NCBI GenBank assembly: GCA_031363085.1 | Contig: JANLTU010000183.1 | Location: forward strand, 1 to 57,748 | Origin: UBA6921 sp031363085 | Lineage (GTDB): Bacteria; Pseudomonadota; Gammaproteobacteria; SG8-11 | Direction: 5' to 3' | Length of the DNA stretch: 57,748 nt | Part shown: in pieces, positions 8,308-15,670 of the stretch | How the letters are laid out: every line of letters begins with the position of its first letter | Numbering within the stretch: position 1 is the stretch's first letter | Notes under the pieces: model-generated | Seen by the model: only the letters and a program-made list of their open reading frames with translations | Database searches by the model: none | Told to the model about the DNA's origin: nothing | Position numbers and translations under genes: made by a program

Positions 8308-8813
8308 GACTTGGGTGCGGTTGCCCGGACACGTTTCCCGACTGGAACGGGAAAGATGTCGATCTGAGCCTGCACCCGGCGCACATTCTCCCGGTCACAA
8401 CATTTTTCCACATGCCGCTGTCCTACGCAGCGCAACTCGAACGCCAGCACAATGAAATCGAGCAGCTCGAACTCCAGGAACCCTGGCCGGGCTTCGTGCT
8501 GACGCAAACCAAGTTCATGTCCGGACGCATCCTCAGCTTGCTGAACAGCGCGCAGTCGCCTTCACGTCATGTGGCGTGCCTGCCGGCTGCATTTCAATTG
8601 CACGGCAAACTGCACCCCGGCGGCATCGGCACCCTGCGCAACAGCGCGCGTGAATTGCAATCCGCGCTGCTGGATGCCGGCCGCATGCCCAAAGAATTGT
8701 TTCTTGCCCACCTCACCTGTCCACGCTGCGCTCCCGCACGTGGCGGCGAAAAAATCCTGCTGCTGCGTCGCTGGATAAACAGCCCGCGCTTAAAACAACG
8801 TCGGGCACGTTGA
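8304..8813 (+). CDS. Conserved-looking protein of unknown function, coupled to the heme-copper-like gene
   Basis: A 169-residue soluble protein; I do not recognise the family. It opens with MRLGCGCPDTFPDWNGKDVD and has a second cysteine pair near the C-terminus (LTCPRCAP), so two CxC/CxxC-type motifs could bind a metal or form disulfides. The centre has an alternating charged helix (AQLERQHNEIEQLELQE), and the C-terminus is basic (RRWINSPRLKQRRAR). The start codon overlaps the stop of the preceding membrane protein gene (ATGA), so the two are probably made together and may act together. No signal peptide is evident. Confidence 0.7.
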   Translation: MRLGCGCPDTFPDWNGKDVDLSLHPAHILPVTTFFHMPLSYAAQLERQHNEIEQLELQEPWPGFVLTQTKFMSGRILSLLNSAQSPSRHVACLPAAFQLHGKLHPGGIGTLRNSARELQSALLDAGRMPKELFLAHLTCPRCAPARGGEKILLLRRWINSPRLKQRRAR

Positions 8814-9084
8814 GCGCAACGCGACCGAACCAACATCGCCGACCGTATCACAATTAAGCCAACATACACGGCCTGAAAGCGGCCGGTGCAGCGTTTTAAA
8901 TCAAGACGTTAAAGAAATAACGCTTGTCGACTCCTGGCTTTTTTACATAAAATAAGCATGTGTCATCTCGTGATCGTACGACCGCATTCCATAAGCAACT
9001 GCACCAGAACCTAGGCGTGCAGTGATCGTCCACGCATCCGCGTGCAGCAATGATTCACCGCCCTCAACATGAAAAAGGACTTGT
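8814..9084. other. Intergenic region; possible promoter for the following gene
   Basis: No gene is supported. A GGCC inverted pair (about 8870-8884) and a possible sigma70-type promoter (TTGTCG at 8924-8929 and TAAAAT at 8948-8953, spacer 18) can be seen, the latter about 130 bp before the next start. Both are weak calls. Confidence 0.3.
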
Positions 9085-9405
9085 ATGTCGTCAAATGGCA
9101 CCGATACACCGCTTGCACGCTTTATGGTTGGATTAGCCGACAAGCTCGCGCTTGCTCCGGCCGAAGCCCACGCACTGGTTGAATCGTTACGCGATGCCCC
9201 GATGCACGCGTCGACCGAGCCACTTGACCATGCCGAGCTACTGTTGGCGGTGTCCTTGAATGCGCATCTCCGTAATGCCCACGATGATTCCCGCTTCAAA
9301 AAGCTTAAATTTCTGTTACGCAACAACAACCACCGCGCCATCAAGATTGCAACGCAGTGGGTCGACCAGAAAGTCTCTTTCGAAGCGATGCTGGCAGCGG
9401 TGTAA
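9085..9405 (+). CDS. Hypothetical protein, 106 aa
   Basis: A clear AAGGA ribosome binding site lies just upstream of ATG 9085. The product is a small, probably all-helical, soluble protein (ARFMVGLADKLALAPAEAHA, DHAELLLAVSLNAHL) with a basic centre (RFKKLKFLLRNNNHRAIKIA). No signal peptide, membrane helix or known motif is seen. It stands alone, with the convergent patatin gene 35 bp downstream. Function unknown. Confidence 0.65.
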   Translation: MSSNGTDTPLARFMVGLADKLALAPAEAHALVESLRDAPMHASTEPLDHAELLLAVSLNAHLRNAHDDSRFKKLKFLLRNNNHRAIKIATQWVDQKVSFEAMLAAV

Positions 9406-9440
9406 GCCTTTGCCCAAGCGGCAGTAAGCGCCGCTATTGA

Positions 9441-11468
9441 TCACGCGAAAGTTTGCAGCAATGACTTCCCCGCGAAGGTGCGCCGCCCGATTTGATAGCC
9501 CAATTCCCGATACGCCTCGAATTGTGCTTCGTCGAAAAACTGGCCGGTGGTCAGTTCAATCGGAAAATTAGGATGGGTGCGGTGATAACCGTAAATGTCT
9601 TCCGATAATCCGGCAATCAAGCTGGTATTGACATAAAGCAAACGCGCCTCGCTGCCGTCCACATAACGGATGCGCCCGGTGACGCTGGCAGCCGCCGAGA
9701 TGTCCGTATCGTCCTGTGGGCGCAACGGCCGCGTGTCAATTTCAATGGACGCACCGAAATCCACGCGGACTTTTTCGATCACGTTCACCAGCTCGACAAA
9801 CGACCAGGCCGGATCGGCCACCGCATCGCACACCACAATGCAACGGCACTTGCGCCGCACCAGCTCGTACAGGGCGAGATTTTCAAAATGCCCGCCATCC
9901 GACAGGTGCACATGCTTGCTTTTTTCATCCATATGCAAGCCGAGCATTTCGCGCAACACGTAGGTGTGCCACAACGGCCGCGAACGTATCAAACTGTACT
10001 TGGGTGGGTGCGCCGGATTACGCGTCCAGTAACCCAGGCGCGCGTTGAATAATGTCATGACCGCCGCCAGCGGCCGTGAGCGGGTCACTCCGGTATTGGG
10101 ATTCACGGCGGCGCCGGAGATGGTCAGCGCTGTGGCGAGATTCATGACGCCGCCAAGATACTCGGCGGTCGACGCAAATCCGGTGGCGCTGCTGCCACAC
10201 ACCAGCGGCGAAAAAATAAAATTGTCGGCACCGCGCGCGCGCCGTTTGGAGTCGGGCGAATCCAACGTCAACAAGTTGGTATTGATGATGTGGTATGGCG
10301 CGGCGGTTTGTTGCAGATCTTTCAAATAGCAACGATTGGGATCTTGCTGCTGGGTGTAAGGCGGGTACACCGGCAAAAACGCGGTCAGCAAGCGGTCACG
10401 GTAGTAACGATGCATCGACACATGATTAATATTGGCGAGCACGCCAAAAATAAATGACAAGCCCAGGCCCGGAACAATCAGATAGCCCCACCAAGTCTCC
10501 AACTTTGCAAAATACAAAAACGCGCCGTTGTACAGCCACAGCACCAAGCCGTACAACAACAAGCCCAGACCGGCGGACAGCAACAGCGCGCGTATGCCCT
10601 GCGCTTCGTTGCTGCGCGAGCGTCCGCTCCAGCCGGCCCACACCGCGCCCGCGCCACTGATCAGCGACAAGGTGCCATTAACCGAAAACGCGGAATAATT
10701 GTCGGCACCGAACAGACGCGGCCACAGACTCACTTCGACAAACTGCTGCACCATCGGCAGGCTGCCCAGCACCAACAATGCAACACCAAATTTAAGCAGG
10801 CGCCCAAACAAGATATTTACCTGTTTACGCCACCATGCATGCTGCATCAATTTTAAACCCGAACACAGCGCATAACACATGAAGCCAAGCGCCATTAAAC
10901 CCCAGCACAACAGGCCCAGCGCGAATAACCAGGTAAACAGGCTGTCGGGCCAACTGCGCAACAAGCCTGGAGCGCGCACGCTGGTTTGCACCATGCAATA
11001 CATCACGCTGAAAAACAACGGCACCAGAATCAGCAGATTGATCGCGATGCCGCGCAACACGGCGGCGGCCAACGCCCAACGATCCAGGCCATCGCCGGGG
11101 ATTAAATAATTAGCGTGTTCGCGCAGCCACGCGATTAATTCACCACCGGGTTGGTTGTGGTCGGTGCGCCGCGTGCCGAATGGAAATTCATTGGAACGCG
11201 ACATCAGCCAAGTGAGCGACGCGCCGATGTAGCCGCCGCCGGAAACCGTCGACAGATAATCGACGCGCTGCAAAAATCCAAAACGATGCATCGCCTGCAA
11301 AAGGCCGAGGCTAAATGTCGCGGAGCGAATTCCGCCGCCCGACAGCGCCAGACCCACCGCGTCCTCGGCCGGGTTACCCGGCTCCACTTGTGCCGCGACT
11401 CGACGCTGTGCGATGCGCGCGTGTTCCAGCGCAATGAATTGATCGATGTCCACATAATACTTCGGCAT
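9441..11468 (-). CDS. Membrane-embedded patatin-like phospholipase
   Basis: A 675-residue protein. The N-terminal part carries the patatin oxyanion motif ALSGGGIRSATFSLG (residues ~41-55) and the nucleophile elbow YLSTVSGGGYIGAS with Ser ~76; the catalytic Asp lies in HLSDGGHFENLALYELVRR near residue 500. Between them sit several hydrophobic segments (about residues 140-370), so the enzyme is anchored in the inner membrane. Patatins hydrolyse acyl esters of phospholipids. The elbow reads TVSGG, not the classical GxSxG, so catalysis should be tested. ATG 11468 (MPKYYVDIDQF) is preceded by an AGGGGGG site; a longer frame up to 11555 lacks family character. It is transcribed alone, toward 9441. 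Confidence 0.85.
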   Translation of the reverse strand: MPKYYVDIDQFIALEHARIAQRRVAAQVEPGNPAEDAVGLALSGGGIRSATFSLGLLQAMHRFGFLQRVDYLSTVSGGGYIGASLTWLMSRSNEFPFGTRRTDHNQPGGELIAWLREHANYLIPGDGLDRWALAAAVLRGIAINLLILVPLFFSVMYCMVQTSVRAPGLLRSWPDSLFTWLFALGLLCWGLMALGFMCYALCSGLKLMQHAWWRKQVNILFGRLLKFGVALLVLGSLPMVQQFVEVSLWPRLFGADNYSAFSVNGTLSLISGAGAVWAGWSGRSRSNEAQGIRALLLSAGLGLLLYGLVLWLYNGAFLYFAKLETWWGYLIVPGLGLSFIFGVLANINHVSMHRYYRDRLLTAFLPVYPPYTQQQDPNRCYLKDLQQTAAPYHIINTNLLTLDSPDSKRRARGADNFIFSPLVCGSSATGFASTAEYLGGVMNLATALTISGAAVNPNTGVTRSRPLAAVMTLFNARLGYWTRNPAHPPKYSLIRSRPLWHTYVLREMLGLHMDEKSKHVHLSDGGHFENLALYELVRRKCRCIVVCDAVADPAWSFVELVNVIEKVRVDFGASIEIDTRPLRPQDDTDISAAASVTGRIRYVDGSEARLLYVNTSLIAGLSEDIYGYHRTHPNFPIELTTGQFFDEAQFEAYRELGYQIGRRTFAGKSLLQTFA

Positions 11469-11547
11469 GTGCCAACACCCCCCTTTGAAATTTATAATTA
11501 GGTTGCACGCAGTGGACATCACCGTGGTTTTACACCGCGCTGCAATT

Positions 11548-11610
11548 GTAAACATTTAATAATTATTTTTGCGTGGTACTTTTCCCAACCCGCAACGTGC
11601 CGTAACTTAC
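11548..11610 (+). repeat. Upstream region copy 1 of the tandem small-gene pair
   Basis: This stretch matches 11985-12045 in order and spacing: GTAxACATTT, a T-rich run, CGTGGTACT (11572-11580) and ACTTAC (11605-11610). CGTGGTACT lies 106 bp before the start of the first small gene. The shared TGGTACT could be part of an extended -10 element. Confidence 0.6.
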
Positions 11611-11677
11611 GGCGTCCCTCGTGCAAGAGTGGTTATCTGGGCATGGGTATCACGACAGTGGATCAGGAATACGCAGC

Positions 11678-11884
11678 ATGAATTCGAGACTTACACGCTT
11701 CAAACATCACTGTGAACGCTGGCAGCAAGAACGCCAAACGCAAAGTTCACATAACTATCGCGGCCGCGCCAACGTGATTGCGTACTTGTCTGACCGCTAC
11801 GGAGTCGACTCGGTCAAGCGCCATAAAAAATGGATCGTACGTGCACTCAACAATGCCGAAGGCGTGCAGGTCGCCGACCACTAG
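11678..11884 (+). CDS. Small basic protein, paralogue A (68 aa)
   Basis: A 68-residue basic protein with an AGGA site before ATG 11678. Its core SHNYRGRANVIAYLSDRYG, then VDSVKRHKKWIVRALNNAEG, matches the next gene (12101-12298) at most positions, so the two arose by duplication. The conserved pattern is HxYRGRxNVxAxLxxxYGVDxVxRHKKxIVRxLNNAEGVxVA: an Arg/Lys-rich helix pair with two aromatic positions, compatible with nucleic acid or phosphate binding, but this is only inference. No membrane helix or signal peptide. I do not recognise the family. Confidence 0.75.
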   Translation: MNSRLTRFKHHCERWQQERQTQSSHNYRGRANVIAYLSDRYGVDSVKRHKKWIVRALNNAEGVQVADH

Positions 11885-11984
11885 CCCGTAAGGCAATTCC
11901 GCATTCATCATTGCCCTTCCCTACCAACAGCATAGCTCGTCCGAACATCGGCCTGCATCCGCAAGGCCAGCTTCGGTGCCGCGA

Positions 11985-12045
11985 GTAGACATTTCATACA
12001 TTTTCTCGTGGTACTAATTCACGCGCGGCGTGTGCTGCGACTTAC
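11985..12045 (+). repeat. Upstream region copy 2 of the tandem small-gene pair
   Basis: Second copy of the region at 11548-11610, with CGTGGTACT at 12007-12015 and ACTTAC at 12040-12045. The distance from CGTGGTACT to the ATG of the second gene is 94 bp, close to the first copy, so the duplicated unit includes the promoter region. Confidence 0.6.
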
Positions 12046-12100
12046 CGCGCCGGCGGCGGCTTCGTGATCAAATTTCAGTCAAGAGCACGAGGAATCCACC

Positions 12101-12298
12101 ATGAACACCATGCTTCTCAAATTCAAGGCACATAGCGTACGCTGGCACCAAAGCAGCGGTGGTCATGACTACCGCGGCCGCACCAATGTCGTCGCACACC
12201 TCACCTCGCTCTATGGCGTGGATGCCGTGCTACGCCACAAGAAGTCCATCGTGCGCACTTTGAATAATGCGGAAGGCGTGCATGTCGCCGAGGCGTGA
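12101..12298 (+). CDS. Small basic protein, paralogue B (65 aa)
   Basis: Second member of the tandem pair: MNTMLLKFKAHSVRWHQ, then HDYRGRTNVVAHLTSLYGVD and HKKSIVRTLNNAEGVHVAE. It has a GAGGAA ribosome binding site before ATG 12101. Relative to paralogue A it lacks three residues in the variable region after the first helix. The N-terminus and the C-terminal RHKK...LNNAEGV block are strongly conserved, with differences mostly conservative, which indicates that both copies are under selection. It ends 11 bp from the convergent Rieske gene. Function unknown. Confidence 0.75.
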   Translation: MNTMLLKFKAHSVRWHQSSGGHDYRGRTNVVAHLTSLYGVDAVLRHKKSIVRTLNNAEGVHVAEA

Positions 12299-12309
12299 TG
12301 CTTCAAATG

Positions 12310-12660
12310 TCATCGTGGGCCACGTTCGCTACCGCCGAGCACCGCTCCGCCGCTGATCTCCACCTCGACACGCTGCAACGAGAATCCCAGGCAGGGTCCG
12401 TATACGCAATAGCCGTCGTGGATACGGAATTGCGCACCGTGAATCGAGCACTGAATGTAGTAATTATCGAAACTCATGAACTGATCCGGCTCGAAGTTGA
12501 GCGTGGCGCCGGTGTGAGGGCAGGAATTTAGATACGCGAATACGCACGCACCGCGCCGCACCAGAAAAATGTCACGCTCGACACCTGCCACGCTCAACTT
12601 CGCGCTCTTGCTACCGCCCTCGGGAATGGCGTCAAGCGCGCAAAGATACTGTCGGGTCAT
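12310..12660 (-). CDS. Rieske [2Fe-2S] protein
   Basis: A 116-residue soluble Rieske-domain protein. The cluster ligands are complete: CPHTG (Cys47, His49) and CSIHGAQF (Cys71, His74). The protein is just one domain, without membrane anchor or signal peptide, so it resembles ferredoxin components of dioxygenases or NirD-like proteins more than bc1-complex subunits. The downstream segment YGPCLGFSLQRVEVEI is typical of the Rieske fold end. It is 12 bp downstream of the 108-aa gene on the same strand, so they probably form an operon. Redox partner unknown. Confidence 0.9.
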   Translation of the reverse strand: MTRQYLCALDAIPEGGSKSAKLSVAGVERDIFLVRRGACVFAYLNSCPHTGATLNFEPDQFMSFDNYYIQCSIHGAQFRIHDGYCVYGPCLGFSLQRVEVEISGGAVLGGSERGPR

Positions 12661-12672
12661 CGCGGCGATCGA

Positions 12673-12999
12673 CTACTCTTCGTCATCCAGATTCGGCGCC
12701 CAACCCAACTCACGCGCGCGCTGAATGGCTGCGCCAAAGATGTGCTCATGGCGGGCACGCAGATCGGGCGGCAGACGACTGGCCAAATGCCCGTAGGGTG
12801 CCCAGGCGTCGGCGACCTTGTCGTTCAAATCTTCGAGGCGGCCGTAGTTCCATCCGGCGCAGGTTTCGGTCGCGGCGATCAATCCAAAAACCTGTGCATC
12901 GCGCACCAAGGTGCCGGTGGGTGTCATGCCACCGCAATAGTCCTGGTCCAGTCCGACGTATTCTTGTTGGGGTGCGCGCTGCATGGGGGCTCCGCTCAT
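12673..12999 (-). CDS. Hypothetical protein in an operon with the Rieske gene
   Basis: A 108-residue soluble protein that I do not recognise. Visible elements are YVGLDQDYCGGMTPTGTLVR, TCAGWNYGRLEDLNDKV and an acidic end (NLDDEE). Two cysteines are present but no metal motif. Two in-frame starts are possible: ATG 12999 and ATG 12984, the latter with GGAG closely upstream; the choice is open. It precedes the Rieske gene by 12 bp, which suggests a shared role, and is divergent from the diguanylate cyclase gene. Confidence 0.7.
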   Translation of the reverse strand: MSGAPMQRAPQQEYVGLDQDYCGGMTPTGTLVRDAQVFGLIAATETCAGWNYGRLEDLNDKVADAWAPYGHLASRLPPDLRARHEHIFGAAIQRARELGWAPNLDDEE

Positions 13000-13091
13000 A
13001 TTTCGTCTGTTATGACCGACATATTAGAGCATCGCGGCTCGGTCGGGGAGCGGCAGCGACCACTCAATGTGCAGGTTTATTCGAGCGAATC

Positions 13092-14957
13092 ATGGCGGAC
13101 GACACCAGCAAGCGAGAAACAGAAGCATGGAAGGCAAAATTCAATGCGCAGAAGGAAATACTCAAACAAAAAGACCAAGCCGACAACACCCTGCGGCGCG
13201 GTATCTCGCGGCTAACCTTCGCCATCGGCGGCATCGATCCGAAGCTCGACAAACTGTTGAGCGGGTTGCGCGAAGCGCTGCGCGAAAATCACACCACCGA
13301 TGCCATCGTCGAACGGATCAACGCCATTGCCGATCTGGTTAAACAACTGGACGATCGCAGCGACGCGCGCGATCACGGCAACTCACCCCACCATGAATTG
13401 GCGTTGAAAATTCTGCACGGGCTCACCTTTCCGGATGCACAACGTAAACCTGCCAAGAAACTCGCACAGCGTTTTGAAGCCGACAAAGACGACGCAGAAG
13501 CATTGCACAACGAGTTGTCGCAGTTGCTGCAAGCATGTTTCACCGCCGCGCCGGACAGCCCGTCGGGTGGCTGGCTGAATCGGCTGACGGCGAATTTTGC
13601 CCGCAGCCCGACCGCGCCCGACCCGGCTCCGGCTGCGCCGCAGCCAAATGACACCGCGCCCTCCAGCGCATCGACCTTAGCAATCGTCAAAGGCGTATTG
13701 AGCGATCTGATTCAGCATATTCAGGCGAATGAACAAGATGCTTATGCGGTGAAGTCGCTCACTACCCGCCTGGAGCGCGCCGTCACCGCAACCGACCTCA
13801 GCACAATCAGCATCGAGCTCGCAGAGATCATCAACGTCGCCCAGCGGGCACCCCCTGTCGCAACGAGTGCGGGACCCGACGCACTTAATGTTAATGTCCC
13901 ACGTATTCAGGACGTGCTGATTCAGTTCGTGGATGAACTGGCGATCCCGTTCGAATTCGTCGATGAGTCCATCCGCATTAAGAACTGCCTGGCGGATAAC
14001 ACTGCCGGCGCGGATTTCACCGCTGCGTTCAAGTCCATCGTCGATCTGGTCGTCAACATGCGCAAGACGCTGGTGCAGGAAAAACACGAGCTGGAAGATT
14101 TTCTGCGCCAGCTCACGCAGCGCCTGCAGGAGATGGATCAACATCTGGGCGGCACGCAGTCACATCAACAGAGCTGGGCCGAGCAAGGGCGCAAACTGGA
14201 AGCCGCCGTGCAAACCCAAGTGCGCGAAATCAAAACCACCGTGCACGAAGCGTCCGATTTGCAGCATCTGAAAACCACCATCAGCCAACGCCTGGACGTA
14301 TTGCAGGCGCATCTGAACGAATACCAAGTCAACGAAGAGCAACGCCAGGTGCAGTTGGCAAGCGAACTGACCCAGGTCAAGTCGCGCCTGGATAATGTCG
14401 AGAACGAAGCTGATTCACTGCGCACGCGCTTGAAAGACAAGCATCAGCAAACCATCCTCGATCCGCTCACCGGCGCGTTTAATCGCCTCGCTTACGAAGA
14501 ACGCATTACTCAAGAAGTGGCACGCTGGAAACGCTACAACGTTCCGATCACCTTGATGGTGCTGGACGTGGATCATTTCAAAAAAATCAACGATCACTAC
14601 GGACACAAAGCGGGCGACAAAGCGCTGAAGCTGATCGCCGACGCACTTAAACACTGCCTGCGCGAAACCGATTTTCTGGCACGCTACGGCGGCGAAGAAT
14701 TTGTCGCCCTGATCACCGACACACCGGCGGAGAAAATTGACGGCGTCGCCGAAAAACTGCGCGCCGCGATAGAAGTCTGCAAATTCCACTACGCCGGCAA
14801 AGACGTGCCGATCACCATCTCCTGCGGCTACTCGGCATTTCGCGGCAACGACAATGCCGAAATTGTCTTCAACCGCGCCGACGCCGCGCTATACCGCGCC
14901 AAAGCGCTTGGGCGTAATCGCTGTTGTAATGCGGATGCCGCACCGGTCGGCGCGTAA
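13092..14957 (+). CDS. Diguanylate cyclase with long helical N-terminal region
   Basis: A 621-residue soluble protein. The C-terminal ~170 residues form a GGDEF domain: DPLTGAFNRLAYEERI, VLDVDHFKKINDHYGHKAGD, the active-site motif GGEEF at residues 533-537 and the product-inhibition site RETD at 524-527. It should make cyclic di-GMP and be feedback inhibited. The N-terminal 450 residues are mostly helical and coiled coil (about 350-450) with a Pro/Ala-rich linker near residues 175-195. The segment LRRGISRLTFAIGGIDPKLD, continuing to LREALRE, recalls the N-terminus of Pseudomonas cyclases such as PA5487, from memory. No membrane helix. ATG 13092 chosen; the longer frame from 12798 runs antisense through the opposite gene. 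Confidence 0.9.
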   Translation: MADDTSKRETEAWKAKFNAQKEILKQKDQADNTLRRGISRLTFAIGGIDPKLDKLLSGLREALRENHTTDAIVERINAIADLVKQLDDRSDARDHGNSPHHELALKILHGLTFPDAQRKPAKKLAQRFEADKDDAEALHNELSQLLQACFTAAPDSPSGGWLNRLTANFARSPTAPDPAPAAPQPNDTAPSSASTLAIVKGVLSDLIQHIQANEQDAYAVKSLTTRLERAVTATDLSTISIELAEIINVAQRAPPVATSAGPDALNVNVPRIQDVLIQFVDELAIPFEFVDESIRIKNCLADNTAGADFTAAFKSIVDLVVNMRKTLVQEKHELEDFLRQLTQRLQEMDQHLGGTQSHQQSWAEQGRKLEAAVQTQVREIKTTVHEASDLQHLKTTISQRLDVLQAHLNEYQVNEEQRQVQLASELTQVKSRLDNVENEADSLRTRLKDKHQQTILDPLTGAFNRLAYEERITQEVARWKRYNVPITLMVLDVDHFKKINDHYGHKAGDKALKLIADALKHCLRETDFLARYGGEEFVALITDTPAEKIDGVAEKLRAAIEVCKFHYAGKDVPITISCGYSAFRGNDNAEIVFNRADAALYRAKALGRNRCCNADAAPVGA

Positions 14958-14987
14958 CCGTAACCCATCTGAATGGCTGGTTACGGT
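14957..14987. terminator. Hairpin after the diguanylate cyclase gene
   Basis: A perfect 9-bp inverted repeat, ACCGTAACC (14957-14965) and GGTTACGGT (14979-14987), separated by 13 bases. There is no T-tract, so termination by this hairpin alone is uncertain; it lies between two convergent genes, where a bidirectional terminator would be expected. Confidence 0.45.
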
Positions 14988-15009
14988 ACGCCTGCGATCA
15001 AGCACTTCG

Positions 15010-15336
15010 CTATCGCACCAGTCGTTCAAGCAAAAGACTTTCGAGCTCGCGCCGGCTGTCCAGTACTGCCAATACAAACACGGTGTTTTCTTCGCGCCGA
15101 TAGATGATGCGCCACGGGCGGCTTACTAGCTCCCGATAGGTGAAGACATCCATTGCTTGCAGTTCGGGAACGACGCGACCTCGATCCGGGAACCGCTCAA
15201 GCTTCGCAGCAGTATTTTTTAACGTAGCCAGAATCTCGCCTGCGGCACGCAGGTCTTCAGTTGCAATGTAGTCAACAATGGCTCCCAAATCGTCCTGCGC
15301 GGTGCGTGTCCAGCGCACTCGCAAGCGTTCAGTCAT
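15010..15336 (-). CDS. ParE/RelE-superfamily toxin
   Basis: A 108-residue protein with the type II toxin fold pattern: RVRWTRTAQDDLGAIVDYIA at the N-terminus, KLERFPDRGRVVPEL, the RELVSRPWRIIYRREENTVF strand block and a C-terminal helix. The RE.....PWRIIYR pattern is typical of the ParE/RelE superfamily. ATG 15336 is chosen because the antitoxin gene overlaps it by 8 bp; a longer frame up to 15423 runs into the antitoxin. Whether it poisons gyrase (ParE) or cuts mRNA (RelE) cannot be decided from the sequence. Confidence 0.88.
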   Translation of the reverse strand: MTERLRVRWTRTAQDDLGAIVDYIATEDLRAAGEILATLKNTAAKLERFPDRGRVVPELQAMDVFTYRELVSRPWRIIYRREENTVFVLAVLDSRRELESLLLERLVR

Positions 15337-15598
15337 GTGCACGCAATTTTTTTTCCAGGCGATTGAATACGGCAGCTTGATCTGCGGTTTTGCCGTTGCG
15401 AATGTCGGCCTCCCCTTGCGCAAGCAGTTTAAGCATCACTAACGCGTGCTGTGTTTTCTGGTAGGTTTCGATATCTTGCACAATCGCCGTGGCCGCGCCG
15501 TTCTGCGTGAGCACCACCGTTTCGCCAGACTTGCGCATGGATGCGATTAACTGGCTGGCGTCGGCTTTAAAGTGACTCAGACTGGTGACTTTACTCAT
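15329..15598 (-). CDS. Phd/YefM-family antitoxin
   Basis: An 89-residue antitoxin. The N-terminal DNA-binding part reads VTSLSHFKADASQLIASMRK, followed by GETVVLTQNGAATAIVQDIE, the standard Phd/YefM core, and a charged C-terminal tail that should bind the toxin. Its gene comes first and overlaps the toxin gene by 8 bp, the normal arrangement for such a module. The pair is expected to autoregulate its own promoter just upstream (15599-15650); no operator could be picked out with certainty. Confidence 0.9.
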   Translation of the reverse strand: MSKVTSLSHFKADASQLIASMRKSGETVVLTQNGAATAIVQDIETYQKTQHALVMLKLLAQGEADIRNGKTADQAAVFNRLEKKLRAHD

Positions 15599-15670
15599 GG
15601 CTATTTTGACCTCACTTAATTCGAACCGAATATGGCCATAATGTCATGGGCGCAACATCACAGCAAGACG

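Noticed and set aside
12295..12531. A plus-strand frame after paralogue B, start overlapping its stop
   Set aside because: It is antisense to the Rieske gene, whose cysteine and histidine ligands are clear.
15010..15598. The toxin-antitoxin pair as part of a mobile island
   Set aside because: No integrase, transposase or terminal repeats flank it; it is best read as a simple chromosomal module.
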